Shown here: in pieces, positions 12,391 to 23,900 of the stretch
Layout of the letters: each line of letters starts with the position of its first letter
Numbering within the stretch: position 1 is the stretch's first letter
Assembly: GCF_945859705.1 (NCBI RefSeq)
Contig: NC_079137.1
Span: 36,825,554-36,889,553 of the forward strand
Source: Episyrphus balteatus
Taxonomy: Eukaryota; Arthropoda; Insecta; Diptera; Syrphidae
Direction: 5' to 3'
Length of the DNA stretch: 64,000 nt
Program-made: the position numbers and the translations under genes
Notes under the pieces: generated by a model
What the model saw: only the letters and a program-made list of their open reading frames with translations
Told to the model about the DNA's origin: nothing
The model's database searches: none

Positions 12391-13037
12391 AGAGCTAGTG
12401 GCACATTTGACTAAGGTAGCTCTTTTAAGGCTGAAAATTCGTACAGTGGTAGTTTTCAGCATGCTTAGTAAGAAAATCTTGGTCTGGCAGGCCTCAGCGG
12501 TGCACATCATATATATATTTGACCTTGAAAGTTTAATTTTCAACTTTTTTTGCCCAAAATTTGACTTTGAAATCGATTATTTCAAAAAGTATTGATCAAA
12601 ATAAAATTAGTAACGGATTCTTGCAGAGGAGTTAAATACAAGCATTTTTTACTATGGGAAGGGGGGTCTATCTCCCCCCGTTTAGGAGGGAGGGGCAATT
12701 TTCTAAAAAAGTAACTCAAAATAAAAAAAAAATTATTTAAAAACGACGGCAACACCTACAGTTATGAGTGATACATTTTTCAAAAGGCAGAATATTACAC
12801 TTTATATTAGTTTTTAAATCAAGTTATTTTGATCAATACTTTTTGAAATAATCGATTTCAAAGTCAAATTTTGGGCAAAAAAAGTTGAAAATTAAACTTT
12901 CAAGGTCAAATATATATATGATGTGCACCGCTGAGGCCTGCCAGACCAAGATTTTCTTACTAAGCATGCTGAAAACTACCACTGTACGAATTTTCAGCCT
13001 TAAAAGAGCTACCTTAGTCAAATGTGCCACTAGCTCT
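12391..13037. mobile_element. Foldback element with 214-bp perfect or near-perfect arms
   Basis: 12391-12604 is the reverse complement of 12824-13037, with a 219-bp loop. The two arms give an identical 65-codon open frame on opposite strands, showing little or no divergence. The loop contains GGAAGGGGGG and CCCCCCG motifs. No target duplication is evident. Confidence 0.85.
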
Positions 13038-13659
13038 CCTACTAATAGTGTTTATTTGTTTTAGTATACTGAACTTAATAAATATTTAGTTTTTTTTTTT
13101 AATAAATGCATTAAATAGATATTCATATCATAGCTGACTTTTCTTTTTCTTATTGTTGGCTGAACTCTATAAGGTTTTTTTCCTTGTGTTTCTGTAGTTG
13201 AATTTATTTACGTCTTTGTATTAAAATTCGTTTAGAAAATATTTCAATTTAAAGAAAAGTTCAAAAATATTTTTACTCTGAAACGGTGAATGCTTACTAA
13301 AAGTTAAAAGTCATTTGCTACGAATTTCAAGATTGTACCTCTATTCAAATAAGTATTTCTTTTTTCTAATTTTGGTTTTCTTTTTGAAAAATAAGATATG
13401 TGCTTTTTAACTTGATTAAAAGTACAAAATTGCAGTTTTTTTAGCTTTAGTAAGAAAAAAATTAGGTTACAGTTCAATTTGCAGATTAAGTTGTTAGATA
13501 GTTGGTTTTTTGATGTTTTTTTTTGTCGAGGCTCGGGGTGGAAAATTTGAGATCAAGACATATTGTTTTTAAATCAAAACAACATTTTATTTAACGAATA
13601 TTTTATTATATAATAGACAAAAAAAAAAACATTACCCCTAGTCACAACAAGCAGGGTTG

Positions 13660-14240
13660 TAAAAATATCAATTAAAAAAAATTCATTATAAATTAAAAAA
13701 AAAATTATTATTGGAAAAAAAAAATTGCATCAGAAAAAAAAAACATTTATTGCAACTGAAAAAAATTTGGATTCAAAATAAAATTTGTATTGCAACTGAC
13801 AAATATTTGCATTAAAAAAAAATATTTAATGCAATTAAAAATATTTTGCATTAAAAAAAAGTCTTATTGCAACTGAAAAATATTTGCATTGAAAATAAAA
13901 TTTGTATTGCAAATAATAAAAATACATATTTTGCATTACAAAAAAAAATGTCTTGCGTTGAAAAAAAAAAAAACAAGATAAATGCAAAATGTGTGCGTTA
14001 AATATTTTTTTTTGAATATTCGACGAATTTCTTACAATTTTGACTATTTGACCATACATCAGCTATGTCAACTATAACATTCAACCTAATGTATGGTCAA
14101 ATAGTCAAAATTGTAAGAAATTCAACGGATATTTAAAACAAAAAAATATTTAAGGCACACATTTTGCATTGCATTTTTTTTAATGCAGAAAATTTTTTAT
14201 TTGCAATAAAAATTTTATTTTCAATGCAAATGTTTTTCAG
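13660..14240. mobile_element. TGCATT foldback element
   Basis: The core 14025-14058 pairs perfectly with 14090-14123 (GAATTTCTTACAATTTTG and so on). Outer parts are degenerate repeats of ATTTGCATT-AAAAAAA on both sides, in inverted orientation. No coding capacity. Confidence 0.7.
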
Positions 14241-14497
14241 TTTTTTTTTTCTTCATTTGTGAAATTATTCAAGAAAAATTGTTGCAAAAAAAGTTCAGAT
14301 TTTTAAGAAAAATGCGAGATAGCAGACCATGGAAGTTGGATTTGTTTTGATTTATTTTTAATTTTTTTATTTTAATTACGAGTAAATATAATTCAATTAA
14401 AATAAATTCGTCACAAAAAACAAACAAAAAAATGCTTTTTTTTCAAATATTCACTTATTTACGTATTAATTATACCTGTTTTTTTTTTTACTTTTTT

Positions 14498-14700
14498 ACC
14501 GACTTCCAAAAAGGAGGAGGTATTCAATTCGTCTGTATTTGTTTTTTTTTATGTTTGTTACTTCATAACTTTGGACTAAGTGAACCAATTTTGATAATTC
14601 TTTTTGTATTGGAAAGCTGGGGCCTGCAGTGTGGTCCCATTTCGTTCAATTATTCCTATAGAAACTATGAGAAAAACCATAAAACGCAGTTTTGATCCAT
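14498..14700 (+). repeat. Family X terminus (ACCGACTTCCAAAAAGG)
   Basis: ACCGACTTCCAAAAAGGAGG followed by CTTCATAACTTTGGACTAAG and GAACCAATTTTGATAATTCT. The same block lies in reverse at 56320-56130. It marks one end of the dispersed family whose other part carries GTCTGTCTG runs (see 36095-38240). Confidence 0.7.
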
Positions 14701-14884
14701 AGAAGTCGGTTTTGTTTTTTTGGTAAAAATGATTATTTATTAAAATAACTTATTTTTCAATTTGTGATGTAAAACCTTCACTAAAAGAGTAAGAATATTG
14801 GATATAGTATCTACTTGTTTGATTTATAATAAAAATTGACTCATTTTCATATTATTCATATATATTTCACTAATGTTTTTTTTT

Positions 14885-15139
14885 ATCTTAATGCAAACAT
14901 TCCGTAAGCTGATTAATTACACGCTTAAACTGGTGAAACTAGGCAAAGAACATCGTTCGTTTCTATTCTTTGTTCGAAATTTTAATGGCTCACAAGCACT
15001 TAGCTTCTGTTTATTTCCTTTTTCCTTATCTAAGGTGTATTTGCAAGTGCTCAATTTATCATTACGGGAGGCATTGAAGTGGGTGTGTGATTTTAAAATA
15101 GATAAAGTCAACTATCTAGCACGTGACCTGCAGGAATAA
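14885..15139 (+). other. Unrecognised open frame of about 85 codons
   Basis: Open frame ending ...LREALKWVCDFKIDKV... and TAA at 15137-15139. Base composition is less AT-biased than the surroundings. The end faintly resembles the RNase H pattern of alternating hydrophobic residues, but no catalytic Asp or Glu set is visible. No splice context or partner exon was found. It could be a piece of an old retroelement or chance. Confidence 0.15.
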
Positions 15140-17320
15140 AATATCCTTACTCCATAGGTCATTAAACTTTAATTCAGAGTTCATAGCAATAATTGTAAAC
15201 ATCTTTTATTGAAAAGAAAATTAAAATAAAAAAAATAAACGAAAAACTAAAATAAAAGTAGGTATTCAAAAGAGATTGGAAAGAGTTATGTCACAAACAC
15301 AATCAACAGTCACAAAATCTCAACCTCCTTTGGCCTGACATATACTTAAGCCAATGCCACACCAAAAAAGAAAAAACAAAAAAAAAAAAAGTTCAAGATA
15401 GATTTTTGTATGATGTAATGCACTTTTCTACACAATGCTGTAGAAAAGGTTCTCATTTTAAGACAAAAAATAAATAAAAAAAAATTCAGTTTATTTAGTT
15501 TGAAAGCGCCAAAGGTTTTGGGTAAACATTCATTGCCTCCACACACTCTGAACAAATATTATTTATTAAAGTTCAAACAAATTATTGCAACCAACCAAAA
15601 GTGGGCTAATGGTTGGTACACATATCAGACACATGCACACCTTTAAAAAAAAAAAATGTCAATATTAATGCCGCAGTTTTTGACTGCACTTTTTTTGTTT
15701 TCATTTGTTACCTACTTCTCCAATTACTGTGCTATTATTTATTCTGTGGCAGCCAGATATCCGGTCAGATTTTGACTCCATTTGAGAAATTTATTTGCAA
15801 AACTTATTCAATTGAACGTAATTATTTTCATCACAATAATAAAAGGGACAACAACACGATTCAATAAGAAAAAAAGCAAAAAAAAAAAAAACATCTACCC
15901 ACGGGATGAACAGATTTTTATCTTAGTTTTTAAGGATATCATAGAGCAAATTTGTTGCAATTATATCATACACATCCGAAATTTGGCGAATGTCCAACAT
16001 AAACGAAATATAAACCAAAACCACAAAACCGAGAAATGCACTCAAATACAATGTATATATAATCACTGTGATGTCCTTTTAATCTAAAATTGCATTTCTA
16101 AACTGAAATTAATTCTTTTTTGTTCGGTCACCTGGGCGTATGAGTGTTTTTTTTCTTTTCTCTGAAATTGTTTTGTTTTTGTAAAAGTTTATGTTGGAAA
16201 TATTAGAATTACTTCATTGCACATTTTTGACGTTTAACTCGTGGATGTATAAACTTGCAACGGGAAGGAGATGAATGCAACTATGCAACGTTGAAAAAAT
16301 ATAAAAAGCGGTATGGCTAAGGCTATGTCCTTTTTGTATAGATGATGGGTTTTTTTATATTTTAGAAGTAAACTTAGTTGTGAGCTTTTACTCCCTTTTT
16401 TTTTGCTTGTGGTATTTCTCTTACTTAAACTCTTAACAGAACTCACATTCATAATGTAATTCTCTTATTACAAGGATTTTCTTACATGGGAAATTTTGTA
16501 TATGTAATAGGGCGAATGTTGCCATGTAATATTATTCTGAAAAAAGCCCTTGGATGGTAATACAAGTGTTGCCATCTTGTATTGTACATAATAGGTACTA
16601 CTAAGCAAACTATGAAAAGTTGTAGTGAAATACAATATTCAAATTTTTGAAAGTATAAATGAAATTATTATTCATTATTCATTGTTCATTTTCTGGACAG
16701 ACGAAACCTGCCATCCCACATCAAACAAAATAAGATAGAGCCAGTTGTTTACTTTCAGTAGCTACTTCGGTTAAATTTCAATTTTTTTCCTACAATCATG
16801 AAAATTTTGGGTAATATAAATGCAAAATAACGGGTCACTCCGAAAACAGTAAAACACATATCTCTACACTTTAGTTATGGGTCGCTGTTGTAGAAATATG
16901 TTTTTTGTTTTGCAAAAATCATCTTCTTATCACGTATAGCTTCGTTAAAACCACGGGTTGCCGAGTTTAATACACTAATATGGAACAAAAACCGTTCGGT
17001 ACTTTCGGTAAAATTAATAATTTGGTCCTTTAAAATCACGTATGGCTCCGGAAAAATTACGAGATTCCCCTTGAAAAATCACAATTTGCACATGAATCTT
17101 TGCTACTGAACAAACTATCGAATCGGATTTCAAATTTGCCGACCCGAAGATATCCTTAAGCCTGCTAGTAAATCTGCCAATGTGGCAACGAAAAAAACTT
17201 TTCTGGGGACCTCTAGTACCTACATTTTATACATTTCTTGTTTTTTCAATATGCCCCTAAGTTTGCTGGAAAAAAAATTAGTTTGGTTGAAGGTGACTAT
17301 TTTTACTTGCTCTATAGGAC
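15140..17320. other. AT-rich intergenic DNA, nothing recognised
   Basis: No splice-linked coding segments, RNA gene or complete transposon could be defined. A repeated TGTTGCCAT motif at about 16517 and 16567 is the only internal duplication noticed. Confidence 0.35.
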
Positions 17321-17324
17321 AAAT

Positions 17325-17672
17325 GTGCCCTTGATTATGAAAGTGGACTAAGTCACTTTTTGCATTGTTTAAAGAAAAACTTACATAATAATTTTCTTAT
17401 AACGATTTAATTTTATTTTTATGAAATCACTAGAGGAGCAATAAAGAAGTTTATTTACTGCAATTTCGCTTTCAAATAAACTTTACCCCTCAAATAATAA
17501 TTATTTTTAGGCTAGATTTGATGCCATTTTTAGGAGTGACTTAGGGCTGGTTTGTTCACCCTCGATTATCTTTTAATCAAGGATTTTTCAATGGAATAAT
17601 CCTTGATTAAAAGATAATCGACTGTGAACAAACTGGCCCTTAGTCCACTTTCATAATTAAGGGCACAAATAT
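17325..17672. mobile_element. Foldback interrupted by a Tourist-like MITE
   Basis: TGTGCCCTTGATTATGAAAG and GTGGACTAAGTCACT at the left pair with GGAGTGACTTA at 17533-17543 and TTAGTCCACTTTCATAATTA at 17640-17659. The right arm is split by the element at 17544-17639. Confidence 0.7.
17544..17639. mobile_element. 96-bp Tourist-like (PIF/Harbinger) MITE
   Basis: Nearly complete palindrome: GGGCTGGTTTGTTCAC at the left, GTGAACAAACTGGCCC at the right, and GATTATCTTTTAATCAAGG paired within. TTA at 17541-17543 and 17640-17642 is the target duplication. Removing the element restores the arm of the surrounding foldback, which confirms the borders. Confidence 0.88.
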
Positions 17673-17869
17673 TGATTTCGTGTGAAAATAAAATGCACGA
17701 CTGGGTCACACGTACTTGCTCTTGCAGTTCAAAACACTTTTATTATGTTAGTTTACTGGTAGATTTTAAGAGCTGCCTCTATATATAAATTTTTCTATCT
17801 GAGATATAAAAAAAAAAAAAACTTTCAAAATTCTATAAAAATCATCTGTACCAAATTTGAAATTTGCTA

Positions 17870-18030
17870 TAGAGCAAGTAAAACGAAATCGAGGTCTAAT
17901 CAAACCCATTATTATGATGATGGAGAAACCAAAAAAAAGTGGATTTCGTCATGACATCCATGCGTCAGTTGGTCTGTGTGTCTGCACGTTTGCGCTTCCA
18001 TCTGTACCTTTTTCGACAGCTTAAACAAAT
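17870..18030 (+). repeat. Diverged family X copy
   Basis: GCTATAGAGCAAGTAAAACG, ATGATGATGGAGAAACC and a GTCTGTGTGTCTGCACG run appear in the same order as in the 36.1 and 58.4 kb copies. Confidence 0.55.
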
Positions 18031-18189
18031 GGATTTTTTTCTTCAAATTTGGTACACATGATTTTTATTTCTTCTCAAGCAAAAAAAAAAAAAAATGAAA
18101 TAACAAAGAAATGGCATTTTCGTAAAAGAAATCTGTTTGTCATATCGGCATTATAAGTGAAGTCAGAGGCGTTTGTTGAGCTACCGGAG

Positions 18190-18345
18190 CCCTGGGGCAA
18201 AACAAATTTTGATCAAGTGAGACAGAAAGATCTCTTTAAGTTCTGTTCATAACTTATTATTTGTACATTCGGAGCCAGATATCTGCAAACCAAAGCCTCC
18301 AAACAAGTGTTGGTGTAGAGATATGAGTTCACAGTGAACAGTAAT
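18190..18345 (+). repeat. Unit of the GTTCACAGTGAAC repeat
   Basis: Contains GACAGAAAGATCTCTTTAAG, TTCTGTTCATAACTTATT and ATGAGTTCACAGTGAACAG (18324-18342), matching units near 5.1 kb and 61.6-63 kb. Just upstream, GGAGCCCTGGGGCA near 18185 resembles the end at 48.5 kb. Confidence 0.6.
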
Positions 18346-18461
18346 ACATAAAGCAAAAATATTTCTATTTGGTGTTTTTGTTTTGTGAATCTGCTGGCAT
18401 ATATTTATCTGGGGTTGTTCAGGTCCAAGCGCATTTTGAATGTTTAATATAAAAAGAGTTT

Positions 18462-18484
18462 GTCCGTAAAGCCGGTTTACGGAC
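18462..18484. repeat. 23-bp perfect hairpin
   Basis: GTCCGTAAA, loop GCCGG, TTTACGGAC. It is immediately left of the TIR element starting at 18490. Confidence 0.8.
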
Positions 18485-18489
18485 GATGA

Positions 18490-20265
18490 TTTTACGTGAT
18501 AACGTCGTAAGAAAACATGTTATTTAAAATGAGTCAATTGAAGCGTTTATTTATTTCAAACAATCATAATTTACAAGAAAAATCTAAAAAAAATTACCTT
18601 TTTTCTTTTCTCATTATATTAATTTTTTTATTTTAAAAAATTATACCAATAAAAAGCCTAATATTTCTTCTAAATTAAAAATAAAACCATTTTCAATTTT
18701 TTACAATGCGCAAAAAGTATTAAAATAATTTATTAAAAACATTCATTTCTCATGAAAAAAGTGAAAAAATCACTTCCATCACCCGAAAATCCATATTTTT
18801 GATATAACAACCTATAATAAATTTTATACCACCTGAAAGCTTATTACTTAAGCTCGAAATATACATATATCTCGATCATGTCTATTAGACATCTAAAAAA
18901 AGAGCTAGAATTTTTTGAACTCGATCAATTTTCATCAAAAAAAGCAAACAAAAAAAAAACACATAATTTTATCTTCTCACGCTATTGAATCAATTTTTTT
19001 TCAATGAAAACCTATAAATATATATAAATTTGTACATTATGTGAAAGCTCATTATTTCACCTTTCATATGACGTTTCAATCTTATTTCTGCGATGTCTAG
19101 AAAAAAAGTAAGAATTTTTTAAAGCCAACCATGTCGAAATTCCAAACTGAGATTACGGTACTTCCCACACTGGTGGCTGTTCATGATCAACAGATCTCCA
19201 GAGGTGTTTTGAGGTATTTCGCAAGTTTTTTAATTTTACATTGTGTAGCTTGTAGTCAATGTACATTATGTGTGATATATCAAATGAAAGGTAATATCAT
19301 CAGGATGCTCAATAAAATTAAATTAAATTTGTATCTGTTCTAGATTAAAAGATATAAGCTGTTGAAAAATAGCAACTTCATTTTACCGTTATCTCAAAAT
19401 TGTGAAATTTTGCACAGATAAAGTCCTGTCTATTATCTATGTATGTACAATATAAATTTTATTCATTTATCTCTTGAATAAAAAAAGATAAAAATAAAAA
19501 ACGATTAAAAACGGTAAAAAAACTTGGGACAAAAAAACTTGTTTTTCCCGTTATTCGGTCAGAAATCATTTTAAAATACCAACTTTTTGCACATGTATGC
19601 GCACGGTCATAGACTACATGTTCTATAAGTTTGAGATTTTGTGAACTCTACGAAAAATCTAAAAAAATAAAAACTCACCCAAAAATACCCCAAAATAAGT
19701 AGGTGTTTTTCAAAAATTCATATTTCGAAACGCAGAGACTTAAAAAAAAATCCGTATTAGACCTTTAACTTTTTTTTATTATCTTTCGAATGACGTTTTT
19801 CAAATTGTCAAAAAAAATTCTCCTACCTATAATCACTACTTCTTCAAAGGTCTACCTCATGTTTTAGTTTTAGAAAACCATTTATTTCTTGGTTTTAAAT
19901 TTTTTTTAGAATTTTTTTCAATACCATTGTCAGTGTTGCAATGAATTTATCTATCAATTAAAAAAAATTCAACTTTTTACATTGTCGCGTTTAGAAAATA
20001 GCCAATTTTTTGCAATTTTGTTTTACCCCTATTTACCCTATTAAATGACGAAATTTTTAAAAATCCTCCATTTTTATTAAGCTTTGGGTTATTATCTTTC
20101 AAATAAGCTATAAAAAATCTTGTATGTCTAATAGTTTATTTTTAATTTTAAATTGAAATTTTTGCCGCACTGCGAAAAATTTCAAGTGGAACGGGAGAAA
20201 ATGGCGTCACTTTTTTGTGGTGGCTGCCATTGTTCATCGATTTATAAGACGTTATCACGTCAAAA
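18490..20265. mobile_element. 1.8 kb element with ACGTGATAACGTC ends
   Basis: The left end TTTTACGTGATAACGTC pairs with GACGTTATCACGTCAAAA at the right end. The inside is a degenerate array of roughly 200-bp units with GAAAGCTTATTACTT / GAAAGCTCATTATTTC and GACATCTAAAAAAAG / GATGTCTAGAAAAAAAG. No transposase was seen. Target duplication is unclear. Confidence 0.55.
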
Positions 20266-20820
20266 ACTAAAATTTTAAACTAAATCAAAGAAATAAATAA
20301 ATAAATTCAGTAAAAGAATTTACTATTTTTTATGACCCATTGTGTGTCCATGTTCATAATCCTTTTCAAACTATAGTTTTTAGAACTTTCGAGGAAGAAC
20401 TCAAAAATACTTCATTGAATGGTTAAGTTAAATTAAAATAACAGTGCGGAGAAGTGAAAATTAAATTAAATGAAGCATTCACCACTTGCATAATGTTCCT
20501 TAATTAATTCCATAATTCAAAGTCGTTTTTAAATAATTATAAGTCATTTTTGCATTCAGATTTTAGTAATCGTTTTTGTTTCATTTATTACTCTGTTTTT
20601 GGTTTTGTTTGAACTATTTATTATACAATCACATCTTTTTGGAAAATAAATATCCATATTTTTGTATCTTTTCTTGAGCTATTACATACTATAATATAAT
20701 GTAAATCTTTTGAACAATAATTAAGTTAGTATTTGCTTATTAATATAATAATTTCTAATTAAAACAGAACAAAATCTCTTAGAATATTTTTCTACAGACA
20801 CACAACTTTTGAAATAAATG
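20266..20820. other. AT-rich DNA downstream of TMEM164 copy B
   Basis: Nothing recognised. It lies just past the predicted polyadenylation signal of copy B at 20826-20821. Confidence 0.4.
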
Positions 20821-20930
20821 TTTATTTATATTATTTTTTTTTTTAATTTAAGCTAGGAATAAGAATTAACAAACAAAACTTTTACAACATAATAATTTTG
20901 CTAATTTTTCTTTTTGTTTTTAATTAAATA

Positions 20931-23900
20931 CTAATCAATTTTAGTTGTCAGTATATTATGCTCGATAGTTTCCACTCCTTGGGTTTTATTTTGTAAGATT
21001 TTTTTCACATGCGAACTCGACGTTTCATCGGATTCAGGTTTATTGAACATTATGATTGTTAGTTTATTGAGGATCGGGCATAGAGTTGACTCATGGAACA
21101 AGGCAGCTATGCGATAGTTGTTGCCTTGAAAAGGATCTGCTATTGCTGCACACATCATATGACTGAGATTCACTCCTGATAACTGTTGATTAAAACAATG
21201 TTTTTTTGTGTTGTTTGTTTTATTATATATTATGACTATTTTTTTTTTTATCAAAGTGCCATTCTGTCAATTATTCTGCGGTTGATAAGGGGTAAAATTA
21301 AATGTCTATAATTAAGACATACTCCTTAATTGTTTTTATTTCTTGATTGTACAAAATTCAACGAATTTTTCATTAAAATTTTTAAATTTAATATTTTCGC
21401 CATACCTAAAAGTTTTTACAAATACAAATTTGTATTACATTGTACGAATTGGTGCAGGGTCAAAAGTTCACAGGCCAAAAGTCCATAATTGACTATTGGC
21501 TCACTAGTGTGGGTCATAGCTCCATAAAAGTTCACACAAAATTCCTGTGGACTTTTGGCCCTTCGATTAAAAATTTATAACCAATTAGGAAAACAAAAAT
21601 TCATAATGCGGCTGAGTTCTCATATTCTAATTTTCTTCGCAATATCTCTCCAAAACATTTATAAAAAAAAGTGATCAAATTTCTTTTAAATTGGAGTGAA
21701 TTTTAGAAAATTAGTTCAATAAGTATTCAAAACCTGAACATTCGTCAATTTTCGAAAGTTTCTTCATTAAATGTTCAATTGGTGTCATGAAATTAGTCCA
21801 AGTGAAATAAGACCAACTTTCAAACTTGGTTTTACTTCAATAATTTTCAACATTTATACAATTATTCAAAAGCTTTTTAATACATTTGAATAAACATTGA
21901 ATACATTAAATGAAAAAATCCCGTTCTGGCAATTGTATGATAATACCGCACACCAAGTTATATCTCGGTAAACGCGAAGCGGAAAAAAATTTGCTCACAT
22001 GAGAATCTATTTAAATTGCACAAGCCAAACGCGAAGCGGAAAAAAATTTTGCCCACGGGAGAATCAATTTTGAGGTGTGAAAATAAAAATTCGCGCGAGG
22101 CCATTTTTTTTTAGATATACAGCCTTATTGCGATTTGCAACTATCAATCGATAGTTGAGAAAATAAAATTTTGATATCTTATTACTTAATTAGAAAAGTT
22201 TTGAAAGCAGAGAAAGCTCCTAACCGTTAATAAATGAAAGCTACAAAATTCCATTAAAAAGTTGACCAGTTTTCCTATAAATAACGTTTAAAAATACCAA
22301 ATTTCAGTATTTATCAACTATCGATTAATAGTTGTAAAGCACAATAAGGCTGATAGACTTAAATCAACATTTTTTGATGATGTTCTTGTCTACATTAAAC
22401 AACGTTTTCAAAAAGATATAAATCATTTTTCTAGGACCAGGGGTTTAGTAAGGGCATGTATGGTTTTTTTTAGGTTTTATTAAAGCAAACATGTTTTATT
22501 AAAACAAGAATATATGAAATAGCGTGAAAAATAAAATACAAAAATAAAAACATGCATGTCTTGACATAACCCCTGGTCCTAGAAAAATGGTTTATACCTT
22601 TTTTATAACGTTGTTTAATGTAGACAAGAACTTCATCAAAAAATTTTGATTTAAGTCTATATCTAAAAAAATGGCCTCATCAGTCAACACATGTAACCCT
22701 CTTGGGGCGCCATCTAGTATCAAAATAAAAATCCGAAAAAATTAGAGAATTTTTTTTTATTTTTTAGAAACAGTATTTCCAATTAGGAACTTGATTCTCG
22801 AAAAAAAACCTTAATAACGAACGCCCTAATGTACTGTACATGCGTTAACAAAATTAAACCTACGATAACCCGAAGTGTCTCCAATAACAAATTACAGTTG
22901 AAACTCGATTAACCGGGATGGTCGGGAAGCTCATTACGGATATTCGAAAATCCCGAATAATAGAACTTTCTTTTCTCAAACAAAAATTAATATATGTCAA
23001 AGTTTTTATTTAAAAAATGTAATAAACAGAACGAAAACAAACATAAGGTCCTCGAAAAAAGCAAAAAAAACAGCACATATAACGTAACTTCCTTTTCCGT
23101 GTGCTGAATTAAAGTGAAGGAATTTGTTCGGTTCTGTTTTATGCTACGGATAGTAGAGTTTATTACGGATAACAGAGTTTAAATAATAACATTGTGTCTA
23201 TTGTTGAAATATTTTCATCACGGATAATAGAGCGTTCCGGTTAATCGAATCCCGGATAATCGAGTTTCAACTGTATTCTGAAAGACAGAATTTATTTATA
23301 CAGGGTACCCGGGTAAAGAATGAATAAGCCTGAAATGGCTTATACAGAGCTACATTTATGACTCCTCTAAAAAAAAAGGAAAAAAAAAAAACATGAATCC
23401 CAACCAGTTTATAAAATATTTGTTCTACCTCGTTTAATGTGTTAAACATTTTTTTTACGTTTTCGTTCATAACAACCTTAAATTATTGAATATTTTTTAA
23501 AAGTTCTTTCTTTTATGAATCTTTAACAATAATTTAGTATTGAGAATCACTAAATAAAATTTAAAAATTTTCATAGCAGTTTGAGATTTAAAAGTGTACC
23601 AAGTTCTAAAGTTTGGGTTCAAATTAGTATCAATAACATTTTGATTGTTTACTTGACAATTTTTCTTTTAATTGCCGATTTTTAAAGTTATTTCAAACAT
23701 TGGTGGTCAACTTTTTCAAAAATATTCTTGTCCAAAGGAGATTTATAAATGGTAATAAGGAGGTTATTGGTACCAATATGCAAAAAAAAGCGTATTTTTT
23801 TCTTTTTTTTGTATTGTCTAAGCTTTATTCACAACACATTATTTGCAAATGAATGATTTATATCGGTTGTCTTTAATCAAGGGGCACGGTAGTGCCGAGC

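Noticed and set aside
12398..13030. Two identical 65-codon open frames on opposite strands
   Set aside because: They are the two arms of one inverted repeat; no codon bias, start context or domain supports a protein.
14873..15139. RNase H or retroelement protein in the 88-codon frame
   Set aside because: Only a loose hydrophobic pattern; no catalytic acidic residues and no neighbouring reverse transcriptase.
18462..18484. Helitron 3' end
   Set aside because: The hairpin is not followed by CTRR and the neighbouring element has inverted termini, which Helitrons lack.
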